The notes: generated by a model from the letters alone, not told the origin. A stretch of DNA of 64,000 nucleotides from Bacillus sp. 1NLA3E (GCF_000242895.2 NC_021171.1:1460001-1524000); one strand, 5' to 3'; positions 8,873 to 18,347 are shown, counted from the stretch's first letter. Made by a program: numbers and translations.

Positions 8873-9598
8873 ATGTCAATTAAATCAGATAATCGGCACT
8901 TGTATTTACAAGTTATCGATCGGTTAAAGCGGGATATTGAAAATGGGGTTTTTAAGGAAAAAGAAAAACTTCCATCAGAATTTGATCTTGCTAAACAGCT
9001 TGGAGTAAGTCGGGCAACTTTGCGGGAAGCCTTGAGAATTTTAGAAGAAGATAATGTCATTACCCGTAGACATGGTGTTGGTACATTCGTTAATACAAAG
9101 CCAGTGTTCACATCTGGAATAGAACAACTGAATAGTGTAACGAATATGATCATTCATGCAGGAATGAAGCCTGGAACCATTTTTTTGAAGTCAGAGACAA
9201 AAGGTGCCACTGAAGAGGACATTCGTCGATTCACATGTTCAAAGGATGATAATTTTGTGGTGAGTGAGCGAGTACGAACTGCCAATGGTAAACCGGTAGT
9301 CTATTGTATCGACAAGCTTCCAGAAAATATTTTACCCGAATCCTATTCTCATGGAGAGGAATCACTATTTACCACTCTTGAGTCGGTATCAAATCGGAAA
9401 ATTACATATGCAGTGGCCCATATCGAGCCACTCGGTTTTCATGAAAAAATATCACCGATCCTTGAATGTGAACCCGAAACAGCATTACTAGTGTTAAAAC
9501 AAATGCATTTCGACGAATCTGATGAACCCGTTCTATATTCAGTGAATTATTTTAAAGCAGATAAGTTTGAATTTCATGTCCTAAGGAAACGAATTTAA
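8873..9598 (+). CDS. ymfC: GntR-family transcriptional regulator, HutC-like (YmfC)
   Basis: A 241-residue regulator with an N-terminal winged helix (residues 1-75; [18 protein letters not shown] recognition region, then a wing ending GVGTFV) and a C-terminal UTRA-type ligand domain (about 90-240). The effector is unknown. I chose the ATG beginning [13 protein letters not shown], 11 bases after TTGGAGG; an in-frame upstream TTG would run through the palindromic operator and lacks a ribosome site. It directly precedes a nucleoside-type ABC transporter operon in the same direction, so it may control that operon as well as itself. Confidence 0.85.
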   Translation: MSIKSDNRHLYLQVIDRLKRDIENGVFKEKEKLPSEFDLAKQLGVSRATLREALRILEEDNVITRRHGVGTFVNTKPVFTSGIEQLNSVTNMIIHAGMKPGTIFLKSETKGATEEDIRRFTCSKDDNFVVSERVRTANGKPVVYCIDKLPENILPESYSHGEESLFTTLESVSNRKITYAVAHIEPLGFHEKISPILECEPETALLVLKQMHFDESDEPVLYSVNYFKADKFEFHVLRKRI

Positions 9599-9679
9599 TC
9601 TCCGAAGGATGGAAAAACTAAATTTATTACATGTTTTAAAGCATTCTTATTAAATCCAACAATTTTAGGGGGTACGAAA

Positions 9680-10777
9680 TTGAAAAAGAGAAAATTTGGT
9701 TTAGCCCTGTCCCTAGTACTAGCTGCAGGAACTCTTTTAGGCGCTTGTAGTGGCGGTGACAAAGATACTGGTGATAAAGATAAAAAAGTTGACCTTAAAG
9801 TAGGTATGGTAACAGATTCCGGTACGATAGATGACAAATCATTTAATGAAGGTACTTGGGAAGGGATTCTTCAAGCAAAAGATGACCTTGGGGTTCAAGC
9901 TAAATACCTAAAACCAGCTGGTCAAACAGAAGCAGAATACTTAAAAGAAATTGGAAACTTATATGATGCGGGCTACAAGTTTATTGTAACGCCAGGATAT
10001 AAGTTTGAAACAGCAATATTTAAAGCTCAAGATAAATACAAAGATGCAAAATTTGTTATTATTGATGGTAATCCACATAAAGGTGACTATAAACCAGTTG
10101 TTAAAGATAACACAGTTGCTGTTTTCTTCGCAGAGCATGAATCAGGATTTCTTGCTGGGGTTGCTGCCGCTCTTGAAGTAAAAGAAGGAGATGCAGGCTT
10201 CATCGGTGGTATGGAAATTCCTGCTGTACAAAAGTTTAACTGGGGATTCCAACAAGGTGTAAAATACGCAAATGATAATTTAGGAACCAAGGTTACGTTA
10301 AAAGCTGAGAATGTACTTTATCAAGGTTCTTTTGACAATGTAGCAGCTGGTGGACAACTTTCAGCTCAAATGTTTGACCGTGGTGTAGATGTAATCTTCA
10401 CTGCAGCAGGTGGAGTTGGAGTTGGGGCCATTAAAGAAGCAAAAACACGCGCAGGTGCAGGAGAAAAGGTTTGGATTGTTGGTGTAGACTCTGACCAATA
10501 TGCTGACGGTATTTATAAAGGTGATAAATCTGTCATTTTAACTTCTGCAATGAAGAAAGTTAATAAAGTTTCTTATGATATGGTTAAACAACAATTAGAT
10601 GGAAAGTTCCCTGGTGGAAAAATTTTAACATTTGATGCGAAAAATGATGGTATTGGTTTGCCTGAAAAAAATCCTAACTTGAGCAGTGATACTGTTGCAA
10701 AAGTTAAAGATGTTTTCAGTAAGATTAAAAATGGTGAAATCAAAGTCTCCGCAGAACAAGGAAGCTTATTGAAATAA
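9680..10777 (+). CDS. nupN: BMP-family (nucleoside-type) ABC transporter substrate-binding lipoprotein
   Basis: Extracellular lipoprotein that delivers a ligand, most likely a purine nucleoside, to the membrane transporter encoded downstream. The 365-residue protein has a lipoprotein signal peptide with lipobox LGAC (Cys23), then the BMP/Med fold with VGMVTDSGTIDDKSFNEG near residue 42 and VWIVGVDSDQY near residue 262. The start is TTG after TTAGGGGG. A hairpin after the stop separates it from the ATPase gene, a usual way to keep binding protein in excess. The gene name follows the B. subtilis guanosine transporter NupNOPQ; the exact substrate is inferred, and TcsA/Med-type names are used for the same family. 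Confidence 0.82.
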   Translation: MKKRKFGLALSLVLAAGTLLGACSGGDKDTGDKDKKVDLKVGMVTDSGTIDDKSFNEGTWEGILQAKDDLGVQAKYLKPAGQTEAEYLKEIGNLYDAGYKFIVTPGYKFETAIFKAQDKYKDAKFVIIDGNPHKGDYKPVVKDNTVAVFFAEHESGFLAGVAAALEVKEGDAGFIGGMEIPAVQKFNWGFQQGVKYANDNLGTKVTLKAENVLYQGSFDNVAAGGQLSAQMFDRGVDVIFTAAGGVGVGAIKEAKTRAGAGEKVWIVGVDSDQYADGIYKGDKSVILTSAMKKVNKVSYDMVKQQLDGKFPGGKILTFDAKNDGIGLPEKNPNLSSDTVAKVKDVFSKIKNGEIKVSAEQGSLLK

Positions 10778-10790
10778 CAAGAATGCAAAT

Positions 10791-10816
10791 AGAGACGGTT
10801 ACTCCCGTCTCTTTTG
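10791..10816 (+). terminator. Intra-operon terminator between binding protein and ATPase
   Basis: AGAGACGG-TTACTC-CCGTCTCT is followed by TTTTG. Partial termination here would raise lipoprotein expression relative to the membrane components. Confidence 0.75.
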
Positions 10817-10950
10817 TATATTACTATGGAGAGAGTTTAGTCTGTATTGCAATTTTAATAAAGGTAATACCAAGCTATGCTACAGATTCCTGTGTAGTGA
10901 TAGGGGACTCCCTATTCAGTAAGAGTCTAATTAAAAAGGTGAGTGCTACT

Positions 10951-12474
10951 ATGAGTTATGTTGTAGAAATGCTGAATATACGGAAGGAATTTCCGGGTAT
11001 TGTTGCAAATGATAATATTACCCTATCATTAAAAAAAGGGGAAATTCATGCTCTTTTAGGGGAAAATGGGGCTGGGAAATCAACCTTAATGGGTGTATTG
11101 TTTGGACTGTATCAACCCGAAAAGGGTGTAGTCAAAGTTAATGAACAGGAAGTACGAATTACCAACCCGAATGTAGCCAAACGGCTTGGTATTGGGATGG
11201 TTCACCAACATTTTAAACTGGTAGATAATTTTACTGTAACTGAAAATATTATTTTAGGTAGTGAACCTTTAAAAGGAATATCGCTTGATATAAATAAGGC
11301 GGCAAAAAGGATTCAAGAATTATCAAAGCATTATGGGTTAAATGTTGATCCTTTTGCAAAGATTGAAGATATATCTGTCGGTATGCAACAAAGAGTAGAA
11401 ATTATGAAAATGTTATATCGTGAAGCTGAGGTACTCATATTTGATGAGCCTACAGCAGTTTTAACACCGAATGAAATAGACGAATTAATGAAAATTATGC
11501 GCAATCTTATTAATGAGGGTAAATCAATTATTATCATTACTCATAAATTGAAAGAAATTAAAGCTGTCGCAGATCGTTGTACAGTAATCAGACGTGGAAA
11601 ATCGATTGGAACAGTGAATGTAGCGGAAGCTAGTGAAGAAAGCTTGGCAGAGATGATGGTGGGTCGCCATGTTTCTTTTAAAGTGGATAAGAAAGAAAGT
11701 ACACCTGGAAACATCGTACTTAAAATAGATTCTCTTTCTGTTAAGAATAACAGAAAGGTGATGGGGTTGAAAAATTTCTCTTTAGAAGTGAAAGAGGGAG
11801 AAATTGTTGGGATTGCAGGCGTTGAAGGCAACGGACAATCTGAATTGGTAGAAGCGATAACAGGCTTAAGGAAGGCTGAATCAGGGCATATTTTATTAAA
11901 TGGGGATGAAATTGTAGATATTCCCATTCATCAAAGAATTGAAAAAGGGGTTGGTCATATCCCTGAAGACCGTCAAAAAAGAGGATTAGTCTTAGATTAT
12001 ACATTAGAATCGAATATGGTTTTAGAAGTTTATAATAAACCCCCCTTTGCAAAATATGGACTATTAAATGTTGCAGCAATCCGGAAATATGCTAAAAAAA
12101 TATTAGATAATTTTGATGTTCGTTCAGGTGAAGGTCCATCCTCCATTGCTAGAACGCTATCTGGGGGAAATCAGCAGAAGGCGATCATCGGAAGAGAAAT
12201 TGAATTAAATCCGAAGTTGTTAATCGCTGTTCAGCCTACGCGGGGTTTGGATGTTGGATCGATTGAATATATCCATAAAAGATTAATTGAGCATCGAGAT
12301 AATGGTAACGCTGTTCTATTAATTTCACTTGAACTAGATGAGGTTTTACAACTTTCAGATCGGATTGCCATCGTTAATAATGGAGAACTGATTGGAACTG
12401 TAAATTCTTCGGAAACAAATGAGAATGAAGTAGGACTCATGATGGCTGGCGTTAGTAAGGAGAGAAATATATGA
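10951..12474 (+). CDS. nupO: Nucleoside-type ABC transporter ATP-binding protein (two NBDs)
   Basis: Powers the BMP-type importer. The 507-residue protein contains two tandem nucleotide-binding domains: the first has Walker A GENGAGKST (about residues 38-46), signature SVGMQQR and Walker B VLIFDEPTA; the second has the degenerate loop GVEGNGQSE, signature LSGGNQQK and an altered Walker B region (LLIAVQPTRGLD). This asymmetry is typical of the sugar/nucleoside class. The ATG starting MSYVVEMLNI is preceded by AAGGTGAG; a longer in-frame start would cross the terminator hairpin. Its stop overlaps the next start (ATGA). Confidence 0.88.
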   Translation: MSYVVEMLNIRKEFPGIVANDNITLSLKKGEIHALLGENGAGKSTLMGVLFGLYQPEKGVVKVNEQEVRITNPNVAKRLGIGMVHQHFKLVDNFTVTENIILGSEPLKGISLDINKAAKRIQELSKHYGLNVDPFAKIEDISVGMQQRVEIMKMLYREAEVLIFDEPTAVLTPNEIDELMKIMRNLINEGKSIIIITHKLKEIKAVADRCTVIRRGKSIGTVNVAEASEESLAEMMVGRHVSFKVDKKESTPGNIVLKIDSLSVKNNRKVMGLKNFSLEVKEGEIVGIAGVEGNGQSELVEAITGLRKAESGHILLNGDEIVDIPIHQRIEKGVGHIPEDRQKRGLVLDYTLESNMVLEVYNKPPFAKYGLLNVAAIRKYAKKILDNFDVRSGEGPSSIARTLSGGNQQKAIIGREIELNPKLLIAVQPTRGLDVGSIEYIHKRLIEHRDNGNAVLLISLELDEVLQLSDRIAIVNNGELIGTVNSSETNENEVGLMMAGVSKERNI

Positions 12475-13547
12475 GAAACACCATCGTATCAATTATAGCC
12501 ATTATTCTGGGACTTATAGCTGGCGGTATATTAATGCTTTTTATCGGTAGTAATCCTGTTGAAGGTTATACTTTTTTGATTCAAGGAGCTCTTAAAAATA
12601 TTGCGCGATTTGGGGATACTTTGGCTACTGCAACGCCATTAATATTTACAGGCTTATCTGTAGCTTTCGCCTTTCGGACAGGACTGTTTAATATTGGTGG
12701 GTCGGGTCAAATGTTAATTGGTGGTCTTTTTGCCTCCGCATTAGGATTAACTCTTGATATATCAAGACCGTTATTGTTGATTTTAATGGTTCTAGCAGGA
12801 TTGTTAGGTGGGGCTTTATGGGCGTTTATTCCCGGTTTGCTCAAGGCGAAGTTCAATGTTCATGAAGTCGTATCAACCATCATGATGAACTGGATTGCCT
12901 ACTGGACCATTTATTATGTGGTTCCAAGCTATTTTAAAGGTGAATTTGAAACTGAATCAATGAAACTTCCTGATGCAGCAACATTGAGAGTTCCGTTTTT
13001 AACGGATATGTTTGAAGGGTCCTACATAAATTTAGGATTATTCCTCGCTGTTATTGCTGTCATCATTATTGCATTTATCATAAATAAAACGACATTAGGT
13101 TTTGAACTTAAAGCGGTTGGCTTCAATCGACATTCTGCCGAGTATGCAGGTATGAATGTGAATCGTAATATTATCTTATCAATGGTCATATCAGGTGCGC
13201 TTGCAGGGTTAGGCGGTGTTGCATTGTATGCTGGGAATGCGTCTAGCATCCAAATTGGTATTCTACCATCCCAAGGTTATGATGGAATTGCAGTAGCATT
13301 ATTGGGTGCAAACTCTCCACTAGGAACTTTTTTTGCCGCTATACTCTTTGGTATTCTTTATTCGGGAACAGGCTTTATGAATGCAATGACAGAAATTCCA
13401 CCTGAGCTTGCTAACACGATTATTGCCATTATCATTTATTTTGCGGCAACAAGTGTCCTCATTGAGCGATTGATTAATAAATTTTGGAAACGGAGTTCAA
13501 AGAAGAAAAAACATACTGTGCCCGATATAAAGGAGGGGGGGTTATAA
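12471..13547 (+). CDS. nupP: Nucleoside-type ABC transporter permease 1
   Basis: Integral membrane permease of the BPD_transp_2 family, 358 residues with about ten hydrophobic helices and a basic C-terminus (KKKKH). The family's GLFNIGGSGQMLIGG motif is near residue 70 and SGALAGLGG near 244. Translationally coupled to the ATPase gene by a 4-base overlap and followed one base later by the second permease, which pairs with it to form the pore. Confidence 0.88.
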   Translation: MRNTIVSIIAIILGLIAGGILMLFIGSNPVEGYTFLIQGALKNIARFGDTLATATPLIFTGLSVAFAFRTGLFNIGGSGQMLIGGLFASALGLTLDISRPLLLILMVLAGLLGGALWAFIPGLLKAKFNVHEVVSTIMMNWIAYWTIYYVVPSYFKGEFETESMKLPDAATLRVPFLTDMFEGSYINLGLFLAVIAVIIIAFIINKTTLGFELKAVGFNRHSAEYAGMNVNRNIILSMVISGALAGLGGVALYAGNASSIQIGILPSQGYDGIAVALLGANSPLGTFFAAILFGILYSGTGFMNAMTEIPPELANTIIAIIIYFAATSVLIERLINKFWKRSSKKKKHTVPDIKEGGL

Positions 13548-13548
13548 A

Positions 13549-14502
13549 ATGTGGACAATCATCCAGCAAATATTTCCCTATGCGATCATTTTTACAGTAC
13601 CTCTTCTCATCACGGCACTTGGTGGTCTCTTTAGTGAACGAAGTGGTATTGTTAATATAGGATTAGAAGGTTTAATGGTTATTGGTGCCTTTGCTAGTTC
13701 ACTTACGGTTTACTATCTTCAAGATACCTGGCCAAATAGCTCATCTGTACTATGGATTGGGTTACTGGCAGCAATGGTAGCGGGAGTTCTGTTTTCTTTA
13801 TTACACGCTTTTGCGAGTATTAACCTAAGTGCGGACCAGGTTATTAGCGGTACAGCGATAAACTTGATTGCTTCTGCCTTAACGATATTTTTAGCAAGAA
13901 ATATTACAGGTAGTGGAAATATCCCTATTACAAATGGGTTTTCACCAATGAATATCCCATTTTTATCAAAGATCCCTGTTCTTGGTAATTTGTTTTTTAC
14001 TAAGACATATCCAACCACCTGGGTTATTTTATTGATTCTGTTCTTAAGTTCATTTATCTTGTATAAAACAAAATTTGGCCTTCGACTAAGATCATGCGGT
14101 GAGTATCCACAAGCTGCTGAAGCTGCGGGTGTGAACGTTAGATTTATTCGCTATTGTGGAGTATTAATATCTGGAGCATTTGCCGGCTTAGGTGGTGCCT
14201 TAATCATTTTAACGTATGCAGGTGAATTTACAGGGACCGTATCAGGATTAGGATTCTTAGCACTTGCCTCATTAATTTTTGGCCAATGGCGGCCATTTGG
14301 GGTGTTGGGAGCTACATTCTTTTTCGGGTTTGCAAGTACGATTGCTAACGTTTCCCAGGTAATACCTGAACTGGCGGTAATTCCGCCAATCATTTTAAAG
14401 ACATTTCCATATGTTGTGACCTTAATTGCTTTAGTTATTTTCTCTAAATCATCACAAGCTCCTAAAGCAGCGGGAGAACCATTCGATTCAAGTAAACGAT
14501 AA
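13549..14502 (+). CDS. nupQ: Nucleoside-type ABC transporter permease 2
   Basis: Second permease subunit, 317 residues, strongly hydrophobic. It carries the conserved SERSGIVNIGLEGLMVIGAF motif near residue 28 and SGAFAGLGGA near residue 207. A very strong AGGAGGGGGG ribosome site sits at the end of the preceding gene. It is the last gene of the transporter operon and is followed by a strong terminator. Confidence 0.88.
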   Translation: MWTIIQQIFPYAIIFTVPLLITALGGLFSERSGIVNIGLEGLMVIGAFASSLTVYYLQDTWPNSSSVLWIGLLAAMVAGVLFSLLHAFASINLSADQVISGTAINLIASALTIFLARNITGSGNIPITNGFSPMNIPFLSKIPVLGNLFFTKTYPTTWVILLILFLSSFILYKTKFGLRLRSCGEYPQAAEAAGVNVRFIRYCGVLISGAFAGLGGALIILTYAGEFTGTVSGLGFLALASLIFGQWRPFGVLGATFFFGFASTIANVSQVIPELAVIPPIILKTFPYVVTLIALVIFSKSSQAPKAAGEPFDSSKR

Positions 14503-14526
14503 TGACAAACAATAAAGAATAAAACG

Positions 14527-14567
14527 AGGTCTGTCTCCCAGTAAAGAATGGGGAGATAGACCTTTTT
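14527..14567 (+). terminator. Terminator of the nucleoside transporter operon
   Basis: AGGTCTGTCTCCC pairs with GGGAGATAGACCT, followed by TTTTTG. Confidence 0.8.
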
Positions 14568-14634
14568 GATTGTCTGTTTTCTAAAGGATTGTTGTTTTTG
14601 AACAAGTTTTGAATGTATATCTTTAAAAATAAAA

Positions 14635-14759
14635 CTGATTGGAGCGGAAGGTGCTCGACTCCTACGGGAGCAGCGGGACAGGTGAGACCCCGCAGGAGTC
14701 GAGCCGAGGAGGCTCACCGCCCGCCCCGCGGTTTGCTGAGCACCTGGAGCGGAAATCAG
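14635..14759 (-). repeat. Dispersed palindromic GC-rich element, copy 2 (inverted)
   Basis: Same element as 2750-2881 in the opposite orientation. The ends TGATT/AATCA enclose two direct GGAGCGGAA segments and the pairing arms GGTGCTC/GAGCACC. The interior differs from the other copies: CTCGACTCCT can pair with AGGAGTCGAG in place of the usual central hairpin. Confidence 0.85.
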
Positions 14760-14825
14760 CCCCTCCTCTCATAAGTAAATAGCAACAAAGTTTACGAAAA
14801 CAGCTTTTCGATTTGATGTAAAAGT

Positions 14826-14855
14826 TTGTAATTAGATCCTTTTCAAAGGTATAGT
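14826..14855 (+). promoter_or_regulatory. Candidate sigma-A promoter for ymfF
   Basis: TTGTAA (14826-14831), 18-bp spacer, TATAGT (14850-14855). It would give a ~120-nt leader before ymfF. Confidence 0.45.
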
Positions 14856-14980
14856 TAAAGAATAGCGACACCCGATTTGGGTATTTCTTATAAAATGGCT
14901 TGAATTAATTAAAATTGGGAAAAATAACAGAACATGCAATTACATAAGATTAGATAATACTTGCTAAAAGGAGGATGGAA

Positions 14981-16261
14981 ATGACTATACTAATCGAATC
15001 TATTAAAGAAATGAAGGGGTTTCAGCTTCATATCGTCAAAACCGATAAATACAAAACCAATACTTTTGTGTGGAAAATGAAAACCCCTCTTAATAAGGAA
15101 GAAATAACGCAAAGGGCATTGCTCCCTTATATTCTACAAAGTAATTCGAAAAACTTCCCTACCACAACCAAGCTCCGTTCCTATTTAGATGATTTATATG
15201 GTGCCTCTCTATATGTTGATTTAGCTAAAAAAGGGGAATACCATGTAATTAGTTTTTCATTAGAAATAGCTAACGAAAAGTTTCTATCTGATCCAACTCC
15301 GCTATTAAGGAAGGCGATTGAATTATTTTCTGAAATATTAACAAAACCAAACGTTGAGGGGACATCTTTTGAAAAAGATACAGTCGAAAAAGAAAAACGC
15401 ACCCTAAAACAACGGATTCAATCGCTTTATGATGATAAAATGCGTTATTCAAGTTTCAGGCTAGTTGAAGAAATGTGTAAAGAGGAACCATATTCCTTGA
15501 ACGTTCATGGACAAATGGAGGATGTTGAAAAGATTACCCCAGAAAGCCTTTACCAATATTATCAACAGGCCTTTTCTGAAGATGAAATGGACTTTTATGT
15601 GATTGGTGACGTAGTGGAGCAAGAAGTTCAAACGATAGTAGATGAACTTCTTCAATTTGCCCCTCGCACTCCCAAAAAAATGAATGAAAAGATAAGTCCA
15701 AAAGTGGTGCAGGAAAAAGAAGTGAAGGAAGAACAAGATATCAAACAAGGTAAGCTTAATATAGGATACCGCACCCATGTCATTTATGGAGACCCTGATT
15801 ATTTTGCCCTTCAAGTATTTAATGGCATCTACGGCGGATTCTCACATTCCAAGCTTTTTATCAATGTCCGTGAAAAGGCAAGTTTAGCATATTATGCAGC
15901 AAGTAGGCTGGAAAGCCATAAGGGTTTGATGATGGTCATGTCCGGCATCGATAATAAAAATTACGATCAAGCAATTTCCATCATAAAAGAACAAATGCAG
16001 GCGATGAAAAATGGCGATTTTACCGATGCTGAGCTTGAACAAACAAAAGCAGTCATCAAAAATCAGCTGCTAGAAACCATCGATACATCTAGAGGCATTG
16101 TTGAAGTGTTATACCATAATGTTGTTTCGAAAACCAATATCAAACTTGATCAATGGTTGGAAGATATGGATCGAACTACGAGAGAAGAAATCGTCAAAGT
16201 AGCAGCAAAAGTAGAGTTAGATACGATTTATTTTCTAACAGGAACGGAGGCGGGTAAATAA
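14981..16261 (+). CDS. ymfF: M16-family peptidase-like protein YmfF (no zinc motif)
   Basis: A 426-residue member of the insulinase/processing-peptidase M16 family. It lacks the HxxEH zinc motif but keeps the C-terminal half arginine/tyrosine region (NVREKASLAYYAASR). It probably forms a heterodimer with the zinc-bearing YmfH encoded next, the arrangement known for bacterial M16B pairs. The second ATG is used because it sits six bases after AAAAGGAGG, whereas the first overlaps the ribosome site. Its stop overlaps the ymfH start by one base. The substrate is unknown. Confidence 0.85.
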   Translation: MTILIESIKEMKGFQLHIVKTDKYKTNTFVWKMKTPLNKEEITQRALLPYILQSNSKNFPTTTKLRSYLDDLYGASLYVDLAKKGEYHVISFSLEIANEKFLSDPTPLLRKAIELFSEILTKPNVEGTSFEKDTVEKEKRTLKQRIQSLYDDKMRYSSFRLVEEMCKEEPYSLNVHGQMEDVEKITPESLYQYYQQAFSEDEMDFYVIGDVVEQEVQTIVDELLQFAPRTPKKMNEKISPKVVQEKEVKEEQDIKQGKLNIGYRTHVIYGDPDYFALQVFNGIYGGFSHSKLFINVREKASLAYYAASRLESHKGLMMVMSGIDNKNYDQAISIIKEQMQAMKNGDFTDAELEQTKAVIKNQLLETIDTSRGIVEVLYHNVVSKTNIKLDQWLEDMDRTTREEIVKVAAKVELDTIYFLTGTEAGK

Positions 16262-17553
16262 TGAATAAAATAACCTTCGACCAACTTCAGGAAGAACTTT
16301 ATTTCAAGAAAATGGACAATGGATTACAAGTATATATTTTACCGAAAAAAGGGTTCAATAAAACATTTGCTACTTTTACAACAAAATACGGTTCGATCGA
16401 TGATCATTTTGTCCCGCTCGGAAAGACTGAGTATGCCAGGGTACCAGATGGTATTGCTCATTTCTTGGAACATAAGTTGTTTGAAAAAGAAGATGGCGAC
16501 GTCTTTCAGCAATTTAGTCGACAGGGCGCTTCAGCTAATGCGTTTACTTCGTTTACACGAACAGCTTATTTATTTTCTAGCACATCCGATGTGGAACGAA
16601 ATTTAGAAACACTGATTGATTTCGTTCAAGATCCCTATTTTACCGAAAAGACGGTCGAAAAAGAAAAAGGAATTATTGGCCAGGAAATAACTATGTATGA
16701 TGACAATCCTGATTGGCGTCTTTATTTCGGATTAATTGAAAATATGTATCACAATCATCCTGTAAAAATTGATATTGCAGGGACGATAAAGTCGATTGCT
16801 GACATCACCAAGGATTTATTGTACGAATGTTACAATACGTTCTATCATCCAAGTAACATGTTATTGTTTATAGTAGGACCAGTAAATCCAGAGGAAATGA
16901 TGAAACAGATAACCGAAAACCAGGCGAAAAAGGACTATCATGCCCAATCTGAAATAAAGCGAAAAATTGATGAGGAGCCTGTTTCAGTAGCGGAAAAACA
17001 TAAAGTTTTAAAAATGAATGTGCAAACCTCAAAATGCCTTGTTGGCATAAAGGCACTTAATAACAGGCTTTCAGGTGAGCAAATGTTAAAACATGAATTA
17101 ACGATTAATGTCCTTTTAGATCTTTTGTTTGGTAAAAGCTCTGAGAACTATAATAGTCTTTATAGTGAAGGTTTAATCGACGAAACTTTTTCATTTGATT
17201 ATACTTTGGAAAACGGATTTGGCTTTGCGATGGTTGGTGGAGATACAAGTGACCCGGATAAACTCGCAGAAACAATTAAGGCGATGTTCTTTAAGTCCCA
17301 AAAAGGCGGAACATTTTCAGAGGAAGCGCTAAACCGAGCAGTTAAGAAAAAAATTGGTTCCTTTTTAAGAGCAGTTAATTCGCCTGAGTATATTGCAAAC
17401 CAATTTACGAGATATGCTTTTAATGAAATGGATTTATTCGCGGTTGTGCCTACCTTGGAAAAAATCACGCTAGAGGATGTTGAGAAAGAGGCGACAGAAT
17501 TAATTGCCGAAGAGCGGTTTACAGTATGTCAAGTGGTTCCGAAGTCTAATTAA
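16261..17553 (+). CDS. ymfH: M16-family zinc peptidase YmfH
   Basis: A 430-residue M16 zinc metallopeptidase. The inverted zinc motif HFLEH is at residues 67-71, and a downstream glutamate-rich helix (EKEKGIIGQEI) supplies the third ligand. The DGIAHFLEH context and the ASANAFTSFTRTAYLF strand are typical of the family. It is translationally coupled to ymfF (TAATG junction) and followed by a terminator. It is likely the catalytic half of a YmfF-YmfH heterodimer; the physiological substrate, perhaps a peptide, is unknown. Confidence 0.88.
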   Translation: MNKITFDQLQEELYFKKMDNGLQVYILPKKGFNKTFATFTTKYGSIDDHFVPLGKTEYARVPDGIAHFLEHKLFEKEDGDVFQQFSRQGASANAFTSFTRTAYLFSSTSDVERNLETLIDFVQDPYFTEKTVEKEKGIIGQEITMYDDNPDWRLYFGLIENMYHNHPVKIDIAGTIKSIADITKDLLYECYNTFYHPSNMLLFIVGPVNPEEMMKQITENQAKKDYHAQSEIKRKIDEEPVSVAEKHKVLKMNVQTSKCLVGIKALNNRLSGEQMLKHELTINVLLDLLFGKSSENYNSLYSEGLIDETFSFDYTLENGFGFAMVGGDTSDPDKLAETIKAMFFKSQKGGTFSEEALNRAVKKKIGSFLRAVNSPEYIANQFTRYAFNEMDLFAVVPTLEKITLEDVEKEATELIAEERFTVCQVVPKSN

Positions 17554-17559
17554 CCAAGA

Positions 17560-17587
17560 AGGCGCCTGAGTAATCGGCGCTTTTTTA
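17560..17587 (+). terminator. Terminator after ymfH
   Basis: GCGCC-TGAGTAATC-GGCGC is followed by TTTTTT. Confidence 0.7.
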
Positions 17588-17624
17588 CCTATAGAAATAG
17601 TAATGTTTCATGGAGGAGAAATAT

Positions 17625-18347
17625 ATGAAAAAGCACGTTCTTATCACCGGGGCCAGCGGGGGAATAGGTCAAGCAATCGCATTAAAATTAGCCGAGGAAG
17701 GTTATTCATTATACCTGCATTACCATCAGAATGAAGCTGGAATCCTTGATTTACTGGAGCGGTTAAAGCCATTTTCCGGTGAATACATACCCATTCAAGC
17801 AAATCTCGCCAGTCCTGAAGGATATAAAATTGTTGCTGATAACATATTTGGCATTGATGCGGTTGTTCATAATAGTGGCACTAGTTTGTACGGACTTCTT
17901 GTCGATTTGGATGACGCTACTCTTGATACTCTAATTACCCTACATGTTAAGTCTCCAATGTTGTTAACAAAAGAGTTGTTACCGAAAATGCTGTCCAAGA
18001 GAGACGGGAACATCATCGTTATTTCGTCAATTTGGGGGCAAACCGGTGCGGCATGTGAAGTGGCATACTCAGCAGCTAAAGGGGCACAAATAGCCTTTGT
18101 AAAAGCATTAAGTAAAGAAGTTGCCTTAAATGGCATTCGGGTGAACGCCATTGCACCAGGGGCGATTAAAACGGATATGCTGAACCATTTTGCTGAGTCA
18201 GAGTTGGAAATGTTGAAGGGTGATATCCCAGTAGGAAGATTGGGGACACCAGAACATATTGCTGAAGGTGTGACATTCCTGTTGTCTGAAAAATCTTCTT
18301 ATATGACTGGACAAGTACTAGCAATTAATGGCGGCTGGTATATTTAA
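17625..18347 (+). CDS. ymfI: Short-chain dehydrogenase/reductase YmfI
   Basis: A 240-residue NAD(P)-dependent SDR enzyme resembling 3-oxoacyl-ACP reductase (FabG). It has the cofactor motif GASGGIG (residues 9-15), NSG at 83-85, and catalytic S135, Y148 and K152 in SSIWGQTG and YSAAK. The C-terminal MTGQVLAINGGW is typical of the family. The ATG follows TGGAGGAGAA; an upstream in-frame ATG overlaps that site. It lies in the ymfF-ymfK cluster, but its substrate is not known. Confidence 0.88.
   Translation: MKKHVLITGASGGIGQAIALKLAEEGYSLYLHYHQNEAGILDLLERLKPFSGEYIPIQANLASPEGYKIVADNIFGIDAVVHNSGTSLYGLLVDLDDATLDTLITLHVKSPMLLTKELLPKMLSKRDGNIIVISSIWGQTGAACEVAYSAAKGAQIAFVKALSKEVALNGIRVNAIAPGAIKTDMLNHFAESELEMLKGDIPVGRLGTPEHIAEGVTFLLSEKSSYMTGQVLAINGGWYI

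Larger units (their letters stand above)
14503..14980. other. Intergenic region nupQ-ymfF
   Basis: This 478-bp gap holds the nup terminator, inverted repeat copy 2 and a likely sigma-A promoter for ymfF. No gene seen. Confidence 0.6.

Noticed and set aside
10783-10950. N-terminal extension of the nucleoside transporter ATPase
   Set aside because: It would begin before the intra-operon terminator hairpin and encodes sequence unlike the family; the ATG at 10951 has a ribosome site and gives normal length.
14981-16261. ymfF as a degenerate pseudogene because HxxEH is absent
   Set aside because: The frame is full length and intact, and loss of the zinc motif in one partner is normal for paired M16 peptidases.
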